Position numbers and translations under genes: made by a program
Notes under the pieces: model-generated
The model's input: only the letters and a program-made list of their open reading frames with translations
What the model was told of the DNA's origin: nothing
The model's database searches: none
Source: JACJXF01 sp038316435
GTDB lineage: Bacteria > Bacteroidota > Bacteroidia > Bacteroidales > GCA-2748055
DNA: 64,000 bases
Reading direction: 5' to 3'
Assembly (NCBI GenBank): GCA_038316435.1
Contig: JBBQAQ010000007.1
Coordinates: forward strand, 1 to 64,000
Shown here: positions 8,121 through 17,013 of the stretch, piece after piece
How the letters are laid out: the number at the start of each line of letters is the position of its first letter
Numbering within the stretch: position 1 is the first letter of the stretch

Positions 8121-10733
8121 ATGCGGTTTTCGAAAAATCTATTTGCACTATTTTTTATGCTCGGTGTAGCAATGACTTCTTTTTCACAAAGTCGTGTCAT
8201 TGATAGCCTGAATAATGTAATTACCCGTATATCAGAAGATAAGCAATCTGCTTCCTACCTTGAATTGGCATTGCAGTATCAGTTTGCAAAAGATCTGCCT
8301 AAAGCAATTTCTAATGCTGAAAAATCCCTTGAGATCGCTACTAAATACAATAAAAAAGATGAGCTGGCAAAAGCAACAGCTTATTTAAACAAATTATATA
8401 ATTACCGTGATAAGCAGCAAGCAGTTGATAGTTTGAAAATAGTTATCTCTAAAAAGTCTGAAGAAAATCAGACTCCATTGTATATTGAACTGGTTATTCA
8501 ATATGTTGCGATGAAGGATCTTGATAACTCTATTCCAAATGCAGAGAAGGCTCTTGAACTTGCCCTGAAGTATAATCAGAAATCAGAACAGGCAAAAGCC
8601 TATACCTACCTTGGAAAGCTTTATAATAGCAAAGACAAGCAAAAGGCTCTTGAATATTATATAAGCACTGTCAAAATTTATCGTGAATTAAAAGATACAG
8701 CAAATATTATCTCATCAGCTCTTTTTGTAAGTGACTATATGCGATCAGTAAATCCAGCTGAAGCAAATGTTTTTGCCGAAGAAGCACTGAATCTGGCTGT
8801 AATAACAAATGATAAAAAATCCATCGGAAAGGCCAATATGGCTATTGGAGCTGCTCTCTATGCACAAAGCAACTATGTAGCCGCATTAAAAGCATGCGAA
8901 AAAGCTGTGGATGTTTTCAGGGAAACAGGAAACAAAGGCGACTTAGGCATTGTATTAAATACAATTGGGGTAATATATAAGAACTGGGGCGATTATGAGA
9001 AAGCCATTGATTATTACCAGCAAAACCTAAACATCCAGGAAAGCCTCGGCGATACTTTAGCTTTGGGTGTTGCCTATGCAAATATTGGAAATATCTATTT
9101 CTATGTTGGAATCGATCTAGATAAAGCCCTTTTTAACTACGATAAAAGCAGGCAATATTTTGAAAGTAAAAAGCAGTATAACCTTGGTGCACAGCAGAGA
9201 AATAGTATCGGACTAGTGTATAAAGAAAAAAAGGATTACACAGAAGCACTGAACTCATTCAACCGTGCTTTAACCATTTTTAAAGAACAGAATTTCCTTC
9301 CCGGGATAGCCAGTGCTCAAGTTAATATTGGAAATGTTTATCTTGAAAGAGGAAATTATAGCGATGCCCTGCTTCGTTGTAAGGACGCCCTTCGTATTAA
9401 TCAGGAAACCGGTAATAAAAAGGAAGTGGGTTCCAATTATAGAGATATGGGTCGAATCTATTTCAAATGGGGAAAATACCCTGAAGCACTTCAATTTTTT
9501 AATATGAGTCTGAAGCTCAATAAAGAACTCGGCCATAAAAAGGAAGTATACGAGTTATATAAGAACATTTCTGAAGTTTATGAAAAACAGGGAATTTATA
9601 AAACCTCCCTCGATAATTTTAAAAAATATAACGTATTAAAAGACAGCACAATATCCGAGGGTTATCTTAACCAGATTTCCGAACTTGCTACTAAATATGA
9701 AACCGATCGTAAGGATAAAGAACTTATTATCCAGAAGTCTGAGTTGAACAGGAAAAATGCTGAAGCCCGCCAAAATCAGGCTGAAATTGAAAAGAAAGAC
9801 CTTGAAAACCGCAGACAAAGGCTTCTTATCTATAGCTTTATTTTAGGACTTCTCATTGTATTTGTCTTCTCAATTATACTCTACAGGCAGTTCAGAGAAA
9901 AGAAAAGAGCAAATATTCTACTGGAAGAACAAAACATAGAAATAAAACATCAGCGCGATCAGATTTTTGCTCAAAAGCAGGAAATTACGGATAGTATTCA
10001 CTATGCAAAAAGAATTCAGACTGCTATACTCCCACCAGACAAAATACTTGAGAAAAATCTTGCAGATCATTTTATACTGTACCGCCCGCGTGATATAGTT
10101 AGTGGAGATTATTACTGGATGACTGAGACAGGTAATAAAACAATTGTTTTAGCCGCTGACTGCACGGGCCATGGCGTTCCCGGAGCATTCATGAGCATGC
10201 TCGGAGTTTCATTTTTAAATGAAATCGTTAATAAACAGGGTATTACTACTCCGAATTTAATACTTAATAATCTGCGTCGAAATATTGTCGATGCTCTTCA
10301 TCAAACTGGCAAAGAAGGTGAAGCTCAGGATGGCATGGATGTGGCAGTTGTTTGCATTGATCACAAAAAAATGAAAGCTGAATTTGCGGGCGCATATAAT
10401 CCTATGTACCTTATACGGGATAAAGAACTTACCGAATATAATGCCGACAGAATGCCTATCGGTATCCATGTAAAAGGTGGTACTGACTTCACAAATAATG
10501 AATTAGACATTAAAAAGGACGACACTCTTTATATCTTCTCTGACGGATATGTTGATCAATTTGGCGGTGATAGAAGTAAAAAATTTATGGCTAAACGGCT
10601 CAAAGATCTTTTAGTTGAAATTTGCCTCGAACCTCTTCCCAAACAAGCTAAAATACTAAATTCTGCTTTGGAAAAATGGAAGGGAAATATTGAACAAATT
10701 GACGACATTCTTGTCATTGGCTTAAAAATTTAA
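8121..10733 (+). CDS. TPR-repeat sensor with C-terminal SpoIIE/PP2C phosphatase domain
   Basis: 870 aa. A signal peptide (about 1-22) is followed by roughly ten tetratricopeptide units (about 25-530) placed in the periplasm. One transmembrane helix (about 571-592, LLIYSFILGLLIVFVFSIIL) leads to a short coiled coil, then a SpoIIE-type PP2C phosphatase (about 640-870) in the cytoplasm. PP2C acidic metal sites are visible in RPRDIVSGDYYW, AADCTGHGVPGAFMS, FSDGYVDQFGG and IDDILVIG. The first two TPR blocks (about 24-100 and 101-180) are near-duplicates. This family usually acts in partner-switching pathways by dephosphorylating anti-sigma antagonists. No partner gene is adjacent. Confidence 0.92.
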   Translation: MRFSKNLFALFFMLGVAMTSFSQSRVIDSLNNVITRISEDKQSASYLELALQYQFAKDLPKAISNAEKSLEIATKYNKKDELAKATAYLNKLYNYRDKQQAVDSLKIVISKKSEENQTPLYIELVIQYVAMKDLDNSIPNAEKALELALKYNQKSEQAKAYTYLGKLYNSKDKQKALEYYISTVKIYRELKDTANIISSALFVSDYMRSVNPAEANVFAEEALNLAVITNDKKSIGKANMAIGAALYAQSNYVAALKACEKAVDVFRETGNKGDLGIVLNTIGVIYKNWGDYEKAIDYYQQNLNIQESLGDTLALGVAYANIGNIYFYVGIDLDKALFNYDKSRQYFESKKQYNLGAQQRNSIGLVYKEKKDYTEALNSFNRALTIFKEQNFLPGIASAQVNIGNVYLERGNYSDALLRCKDALRINQETGNKKEVGSNYRDMGRIYFKWGKYPEALQFFNMSLKLNKELGHKKEVYELYKNISEVYEKQGIYKTSLDNFKKYNVLKDSTISEGYLNQISELATKYETDRKDKELIIQKSELNRKNAEARQNQAEIEKKDLENRRQRLLIYSFILGLLIVFVFSIILYRQFREKKRANILLEEQNIEIKHQRDQIFAQKQEITDSIHYAKRIQTAILPPDKILEKNLADHFILYRPRDIVSGDYYWMTETGNKTIVLAADCTGHGVPGAFMSMLGVSFLNEIVNKQGITTPNLILNNLRRNIVDALHQTGKEGEAQDGMDVAVVCIDHKKMKAEFAGAYNPMYLIRDKELTEYNADRMPIGIHVKGGTDFTNNELDIKKDDTLYIFSDGYVDQFGGDRSKKFMAKRLKDLLVEICLEPLPKQAKILNSALEKWKGNIEQIDDILVIGLKI

Positions 10734-10952
10734 GCGTCTGTCAAAAAAACACCTTTACGTCTTTATTTTTATAATATATGGTTGTAACTTGGCACCCTAG
10801 GTAATTTTTATTCTAAAGCGAAACCCACATGTTTCGAAAACACAACTTAGCGAAGCGTTCTCATGAGCACCAGTGAATAAACATTCTGATAACTATCTGG
10901 AAACAAACCTGATGATGTGGCTTTCATCTGACCATTAAAATAATTTATATAC

Positions 10953-10965
10953 AGATGTAACATCT
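10953..10965. promoter_or_regulatory. Short palindrome upstream of the PKD gene
   Basis: AGATGT-A-ACATCT is a perfect 6-1-6 inverted repeat 52 bases before the PKD gene start. It could be an operator or a chance palindrome; nothing else supports either. Confidence 0.2.
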
Positions 10966-11016
10966 ATATTTTTCTAACGTAGAAAGATTCCAAATAAGAT
11001 ACTAAAACCCCTCATT

Positions 11017-14000
11017 ATGAAAAAAACAATTACCCGACTAGCTATTTTCTTCGCAGTCGTTTTTAGCAGCTACTCTGCATTCGGGCAGAATTATATCGAT
11101 TTTGGGCTATATCCGGATACTAATTGTTCTCCTGCTCAACTTACTGTTAATAATTATAGCAATATTACCGTTTATACAGGAGTTCCTCAATATAAATGGT
11201 TTGTTGATGGGGCTCAGGTTTCTACTCTATTTGCACCTACTGGAACATTTCCTGTGACAGAGGGAATTCATATTGTAAAACTTGAAGTTTATGATGATAA
11301 TTCACTTCTAGGCTCCGCAACGTATTCAGTTGAAATATACGGGAAAATTACCGAATTCATGGTGTCAACCGGAGCGACTGTCTGCCCTGGACAAGAAATC
11401 ACTTTTTCGCTTGCTCCAAATGTAAGTTATTATACCACAGAATGGGATTTCAACTATCCTGGATATTTTTCATCTCCTATTTCTTCTACTAACCCAAGTT
11501 ATTTCGTCTACGATAAGCCTGGTACCTATAATGTAAGGTTAAGTGTAAGCCACTATTGCGGTACTGATACACTTTATAAATCCATTACTGTTAGCAACAC
11601 TGCAAAACCTGCATTACTTGCATCAGATATCATTGTTGAAGCAGGGTGTATCAATGATCCGGTAAAGTTTAAAACAACTGGTCAGTTTGCATCACTAATC
11701 TGGGATTTCGGCGATGGACAAACCTCAACTTTGACCGAACCCGTACACACATATAAAACATCTGTATCGGCTGATTATACAGCTAAACTAACTGTTACAA
11801 ATCAATGTGGAGGAAACACTTTTGTTAATTTCCCTGTAAGTATTAAAGATTCCGTTCCAGCAAACGCTGATTTCAATTTCAGTGTATTAGGTGGACAGCC
11901 AAACTGCGTTGGCGCGCATGTAATTTTTGAGCCATTAGGTCAGGGTACTTATTCCTGGGATTTTGGAGATGGAACATCCTCTACCGAAAAAAATCCTGCT
12001 CATAGGTTTTCTCAGGCTTTTTCCCATAATGTCGCCTTATCAGTTACAAATGGTTGTCTTAATTCTAACACAGTAACCAAAGAAGTTTACGTTAATGATT
12101 ATGACGAATCATATGTGCCTTACCCCTATTTCAATTTCAATATCTCTTCCAATTATGGATACATGCAAACAGATACTTTGCATTTATGCCCAGGTCAAAC
12201 AGCAAATTTCATAAATCAATCAACTCCATCAAAGGAATTAACATATTCATGGGATTTTGGCGACGGCACAACTCTACGAAGTTACAATGCTTCGCATTTA
12301 TATTCAACTTCTGGATTATACCCTATAACTCTTGTTGCTTCAAATGTATGTGGAACAGCAAATTCCGCAATTAAATATGTATTGGTTGATGCCGGAAATA
12401 CTCCTTCACCCAATTTGAAGGCTGTACCAACCACTATTTGTGCAGGTGATAAAGTGTATTTCCTCGACGATAATTTTGATACCCGTTTGGAATACACCTA
12501 TTCATTAAATTTTGGTGATGGAAATTCTGTAAATAATTTAAAAAGTCTGTCAGATCTAAAGATTAAGACTTTGGTTTCTCATGCTTACCTTTCAGGTGGC
12601 CCTTACAATTACACTTTCACAGCAACCAATGCATGTGGTAAGAGTGTATCTTCAAAGGGTACCATAACAATAGATAATAGCATCACCCGGAAACCATTTT
12701 ATTATGTTGAAAATTCTACGGAAAATAGAAATGCTATATCTCCAAAAGATTGGTCCGCACGCAAAAGTCCAAGTGATTATGAAGTTATTGTTAACATTAT
12801 ATGGCCAAGCTGGTTGCCGACTTATGGAAATGTCATATACTTAAATATGTGGTACGGAGGAGCTACTTTAAATGAGATGAACCCTAAGTACCCGGATGGT
12901 TTTGTTCGTATAACAGCCGCTAACCTTGCAGCCGTTACTGAAGTAAAAGCATATATTCCTGTGGATGCAACTAAAGCCATGTCAGTTGGTTTTAAAGCAG
13001 CTTTCTATTGCGATGGGGTTCCAAGATATGGAGACATGCCCGAAGCAATTGGTGCCTTAACTAATGGTAATTTGCTTATACAAAGCATTCCAATAGTACC
13101 TTCTGGTAGCATTGTGCTTAGTGATAGTAGCAAGTATATTTCTATTGATTCATGGGATGGAATGTGTGCCTCAGAAAAAATTGAAGGCAGATGGGCCAGA
13201 ATGATTGAACCTGGAGTTTTTGCAATTTTGAATTTATGGGATTCCGGCGATGGCCTTACTTATGATATGTCCTATCAGGATGCTGTTATAAATTATACTA
13301 AATCCAACGATTTTGGGAATGGGTATTATTACAGAATAAGTAATGACGGAAATACTTTTAATGATACAGTAGATTTTTATTCTTCAGCCAGCACATGCTA
13401 TTATGATGGATATTATCATCTAAACAGGCTTGATGCAAACACTATACAATTCACTGGATACGATGAACGATGTCCTGTTCGCACACCTTTCCTGAATGGA
13501 ACTTTTACGCGTATAATTGAAAATCCAAATGCGCAAAATGCAGTGTGCCCTGGTGATAAGGTCGAATTCAAAGCAGTTGGCGGAGTTTCTTATGCATGGA
13601 ATTTTGGAGATGGAGCAACAAGTACTCAGCAGTATCCTCTGCATGCCTATGCTACACCTGGCTCCTATAATGCAAGAGTTATTGGAACCAACAGTTGTGG
13701 TAGAAAAGACACCATAAACACCTTGGTTACTGTAATGGCTAAACCCGCACCACATACTTTCTTTTTCTTTTCCGAAAATGAAACGTTTGTAGGCGATTCA
13801 GTTCATTTCAAATATGAAATGTTTAATCCAGATTTTTATGACACCAAAACCTATTCATGGAATTTTGGAGATGGCTCAAGTTCAACCCTTAAAAATCCTG
13901 CTCACGTATTCAAAAAACTGGGAGATTATACAGTAACCCTCAGTACAACAAGTGGATGCGGAACATCTTCAAACTCACAGCTACTTACCATTTCCTCAAA

Positions 14001-16554
14001 ACTACCTGACTGTGAAGCCAGATTTAGTTATTGGTTCGATGGAACAACAGGTTTTGATGATTTGTCTATCGGGAATCCTACTTCGTGGTCATGGGACTTT
14101 GGAAACGGCACGTACTCAACGGAGCAATATCCGGCAAGTTTTAATTATGATAAAGAAGGAGTCTATAACGTAACACTTACTATTTATAATGACATAACTA
14201 ATTGTGTGTCATCTGTAACTCAAAAGGTTGTTGCTGGATGGTCGCTCTGTCAGGCTGATTTTAAAGCTCTGATCAACACAAATAGCGGAGTAACCAACTT
14301 TATTAGTAATTCTCAAAGAGCAACTGATTATTATTGGGATTTCGGAGATGGAGATTATAGTATCGATCCTAATCCAACACACACCTATACCAAGACAGGT
14401 ATTTACTCCGTATGTCTGACAATATGGGATAGCAATAATTCCTGCCAATCGGTTGTTTGCAAGGATGTTATGTTCATTCCTTCAGACGGAAATTACATTC
14501 TTTCGGGTTTTGATTACTATATCGATAATACCGATAATACTGTAAGTTTCTACGATTTGTCCTCAACAGTTACAACTGACTGGTACTGGACATTAGGTGA
14601 TGGAAAAATAACAAAAGAGCAAAACCCTGTGTATACTTATGCCAAACCTGGAGTTTATAAAGTCTGCCTTACAGTTTTCGATAAACAAACTTCACTATCA
14701 CAATCGGTTTGTAAAAAAGTCCGTGTTGGAGAACCGATTTGCAATGTTGGCTCTGATTTCTCTTATTTTGTTGTTCCTGGGGATTTAAAAGTATCATTCA
14801 TTAGTAAAGCAAAAGGAACAGTGGATAAATATTTCTGGAGTTTTGGCGATGGTGGGTCAGCATTTGAAGAGAATCCATCTTATTACTACAATGTACCAGG
14901 ATATTACAATGTTACTCTATCAGTAAGAAACAGTACAAATGGATGTATAGACCAGTATTCTCAATATGTTCAGGTTGGAACTGCTAATTGTAAAGCGGAC
15001 TTTAACTCCAGAATTAACCCAGATAATAACAGCGTTGAATTTAAGGATAATTCAAGAGGAAAAATTGATTATTACTACTGGAATTTTGGTGATGGCAATT
15101 ATTCAGTTGCTCAGAATCCTGATAATTCCTATAGCAAAGCAGGACTATACCTTGTTAGTCAGACTGTTATTAACGACATGGGTACTTGTATGGATGTAGA
15201 TGCTCAGTTTGTTCAGGTAGGAGATATAAATTGTGCTGCAGATTTTAAAACCTATGTTGATGCATCCACAAGTACAGCATATTTCACTCACCGCGCTTTA
15301 GGCGAATACACATTCCTGTTCTGGTCCTTTGGAGATGGATCCTATTCAACTGAAGAGAATCCTGTTCACGAATTCCCGGGATCAGGTATCTATTCAGCAG
15401 GTTTAAATACATATGACATGAATAATGGCTGTATGGATTTCTATCAGGAAAAGCTGCTGATTGGCGAAATCGGTATCGATTGCCAGGCTGATTTTGTATA
15501 TCGCGTAGATCCTGCTAATTCAGATGTCACGTTTAGTAATAAATCAACGGGTGACATTGTAGAATCGCTGTGGAATTTTGGCGATGAAACTGAGAATTCA
15601 ATAGAAGCTGAACCTGTTCACCACTTCGCTAAGCCAGGTTACTACAATGTTTGTCTGAATGTTATTAATTCAGATGGAATTAAAAACATCGGCTGCAAAT
15701 GGGTTATGGTTCAGGCAAATGCGTCAAATGATTGTAAAGCTGACTTTATGTTTAGCATTGATGCAACAACCAAAAAGGTCAATTTTGTCGATAATTCCTA
15801 TGGAAATATCGATAAATACACATGGGATTTTGGAGATAGCAGAAATGATTCAATATCATATCTTAAAAATCCAAGCCATACTTACAATCAGAAAGGGTAT
15901 TATACCGCAAAACTTAGAGTTGAAAACACTTCCACTGGCTGCGTTAGTAAAGAGTTTAAACTGCTAAACGTTGGCGAATTGCAAGTTCTGAAAGCTTCAT
16001 TCGGTTATGAAGCCTTAGGTGAAAACAAGAAAGTTGCAGGATATCCGGTCGACTTGGTAAGCGCCAGTTCAGGTGATGGAGCAACTGTAGAATGGGATTT
16101 TGGTGACAAACAGATTAAAAAAGGAACCTTTACTGTGATGGACTCAACAAGCCTAAGACCTACCCACTACTATCAACTACCTGGTAAATACATAGTTTGT
16201 CTTAGGATTTCAGATCCAGTAAGCGGACAATCTGATACTTATTGTAGTCTGGTTTCCACTAAATATGGAGTTGGAGTAGAAGAGGAATTCGAAACTAACC
16301 TAAACCTTAGTGTGTATCCTAACCCATTTACCGATTTCACTACAATTAATTATTCACTGGCACAGTCTGAATTTGTTGAAATTTCAGTGTTCGACCAGTT
16401 GGGAAGAAAGATTGAAACACTCGTGAAATCGAGAAAAGAATCTGGAAACTTCCAGATTATCTGGGAAACACAATCAGTTACTTCTGGAGTATATCACCTT
16501 AAAATGATTACAACTGAAGGTACCTTTACCAAACAGTTGGTATTGACCAGATAA
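11017..16554 (+). CDS. Giant secreted PKD-repeat protein with T9SS type A sorting domain
   Basis: 1845 aa. Signal peptide (1-23, ending SAFG). The body holds about 16 PKD-like modules, each marked by W-D/N-F-G-D-G, then NP-x-H-x-Y and G-x-Y-x-V. The later units are regular, about 85 residues, often opening with CxADF and closing with a second Cys. Between about 558 and 835 there is a non-PKD insert rich in Trp, Tyr and Asp that I do not recognise. The last 75 residues (YPNPFTDFTTINYSL to FTKQLVLTR) form a type A sorting domain, so the protein should be exported by the Por/T9SS machinery and anchored or released at the surface. Probable adhesin or polymer-binding protein. A strong terminator follows. 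Confidence 0.92.
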   Translation: MKKTITRLAIFFAVVFSSYSAFGQNYIDFGLYPDTNCSPAQLTVNNYSNITVYTGVPQYKWFVDGAQVSTLFAPTGTFPVTEGIHIVKLEVYDDNSLLGSATYSVEIYGKITEFMVSTGATVCPGQEITFSLAPNVSYYTTEWDFNYPGYFSSPISSTNPSYFVYDKPGTYNVRLSVSHYCGTDTLYKSITVSNTAKPALLASDIIVEAGCINDPVKFKTTGQFASLIWDFGDGQTSTLTEPVHTYKTSVSADYTAKLTVTNQCGGNTFVNFPVSIKDSVPANADFNFSVLGGQPNCVGAHVIFEPLGQGTYSWDFGDGTSSTEKNPAHRFSQAFSHNVALSVTNGCLNSNTVTKEVYVNDYDESYVPYPYFNFNISSNYGYMQTDTLHLCPGQTANFINQSTPSKELTYSWDFGDGTTLRSYNASHLYSTSGLYPITLVASNVCGTANSAIKYVLVDAGNTPSPNLKAVPTTICAGDKVYFLDDNFDTRLEYTYSLNFGDGNSVNNLKSLSDLKIKTLVSHAYLSGGPYNYTFTATNACGKSVSSKGTITIDNSITRKPFYYVENSTENRNAISPKDWSARKSPSDYEVIVNIIWPSWLPTYGNVIYLNMWYGGATLNEMNPKYPDGFVRITAANLAAVTEVKAYIPVDATKAMSVGFKAAFYCDGVPRYGDMPEAIGALTNGNLLIQSIPIVPSGSIVLSDSSKYISIDSWDGMCASEKIEGRWARMIEPGVFAILNLWDSGDGLTYDMSYQDAVINYTKSNDFGNGYYYRISNDGNTFNDTVDFYSSASTCYYDGYYHLNRLDANTIQFTGYDERCPVRTPFLNGTFTRIIENPNAQNAVCPGDKVEFKAVGGVSYAWNFGDGATSTQQYPLHAYATPGSYNARVIGTNSCGRKDTINTLVTVMAKPAPHTFFFFSENETFVGDSVHFKYEMFNPDFYDTKTYSWNFGDGSSSTLKNPAHVFKKLGDYTVTLSTTSGCGTSSNSQLLTISSKLPDCEARFSYWFDGTTGFDDLSIGNPTSWSWDFGNGTYSTEQYPASFNYDKEGVYNVTLTIYNDITNCVSSVTQKVVAGWSLCQADFKALINTNSGVTNFISNSQRATDYYWDFGDGDYSIDPNPTHTYTKTGIYSVCLTIWDSNNSCQSVVCKDVMFIPSDGNYILSGFDYYIDNTDNTVSFYDLSSTVTTDWYWTLGDGKITKEQNPVYTYAKPGVYKVCLTVFDKQTSLSQSVCKKVRVGEPICNVGSDFSYFVVPGDLKVSFISKAKGTVDKYFWSFGDGGSAFEENPSYYYNVPGYYNVTLSVRNSTNGCIDQYSQYVQVGTANCKADFNSRINPDNNSVEFKDNSRGKIDYYYWNFGDGNYSVAQNPDNSYSKAGLYLVSQTVINDMGTCMDVDAQFVQVGDINCAADFKTYVDASTSTAYFTHRALGEYTFLFWSFGDGSYSTEENPVHEFPGSGIYSAGLNTYDMNNGCMDFYQEKLLIGEIGIDCQADFVYRVDPANSDVTFSNKSTGDIVESLWNFGDETENSIEAEPVHHFAKPGYYNVCLNVINSDGIKNIGCKWVMVQANASNDCKADFMFSIDATTKKVNFVDNSYGNIDKYTWDFGDSRNDSISYLKNPSHTYNQKGYYTAKLRVENTSTGCVSKEFKLLNVGELQVLKASFGYEALGENKKVAGYPVDLVSASSGDGATVEWDFGDKQIKKGTFTVMDSTSLRPTHYYQLPGKYIVCLRISDPVSGQSDTYCSLVSTKYGVGVEEEFETNLNLSVYPNPFTDFTTINYSLAQSEFVEISVFDQLGRKIETLVKSRKESGNFQIIWETQSVTSGVYHLKMITTEGTFTKQLVLTR

Positions 16555-16569
16555 TTTTTCCCTATAAAT

Positions 16570-16599
16570 AATAAAGACTCCAAAAACGGAGCCTTTATT
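16570..16599 (+). terminator. Intrinsic terminator after the PKD gene
   Basis: A 12-bp stem with one mismatch (left arm 16570-16581, loop AAAAAC, right arm 16588-16599), 16 bases after the stop. The A-rich left and T-rich right sides make it likely to work in both directions. Confidence 0.8.
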
Positions 16600-16667
16600 A
16601 TTTAATTGATTGTATATTTAAAAAAATAATTATTTATTTACATTTTTGTAAAATATATATACATAAT

Positions 16668-16865
16668 ATGAAAGTCAGCGAAAGTGCAGTTATACTGCGG
16701 AAACTTATTGATAAAGCTATTGAAGATCACAAGCTTACCAGAAGTGAATACGATGCAATTTTGCATCAGGCATCAAAAGATTCACATATTGATTCACATG
16801 AGCAAGCTTTACTTAACCAGCTACAGGATATGATCGAGGATAAATCAATTAAACTGATACCTTGA
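16668..16865 (+). CDS. Small 65-aa hypothetical protein
   Basis: A short ORF with a clean ATG, an AT-rich upstream region and a strongly helical, charged sequence: SESAVILRKLIDKAIEDHKLTRSEYDAILHQASKDSHID and a C-terminal LLNQLQDMIEDKSIKLIP. It has the look of a small cytosolic helical-bundle protein with an EF-hand-like Asp/His cluster, but I recognise no family. Composition (regular codon use, no low-complexity bias) and the terminator just upstream support it as its own gene. It lies between two T9SS-client genes. A similar sequence in related genomes would settle whether it is real. Confidence 0.6.
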   Translation: MKVSESAVILRKLIDKAIEDHKLTRSEYDAILHQASKDSHIDSHEQALLNQLQDMIEDKSIKLIP

Positions 16866-16930
16866 TTGGATTTTAAGAGTCAATAGATCACAACAAAGAT
16901 GATCCCCAAAAAAGAATAATACTATCAGTC

Positions 16931-16953
16931 CTGCTAATGTATATATTTAGCAG
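16931..16953. terminator. Possible hairpin between convergent genes
   Basis: CTGCTAA and TTAGCAG form a 7-bp stem around a 9-base AT loop, between the convergent 65-aa gene and the CotH gene. There is no strong T-run, so terminator function is uncertain. Confidence 0.3.
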
Positions 16954-17013
16954 ATGCCACTGTCTGCTTTTCGTTGTAAAATAATTTATAGGCAGAGATC
17001 AACGATAATAATC

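Noticed and set aside
13420..13755. 111-aa minus-strand ORF inside the PKD gene
   Set aside because: Antisense shadow of repetitive coding sequence.
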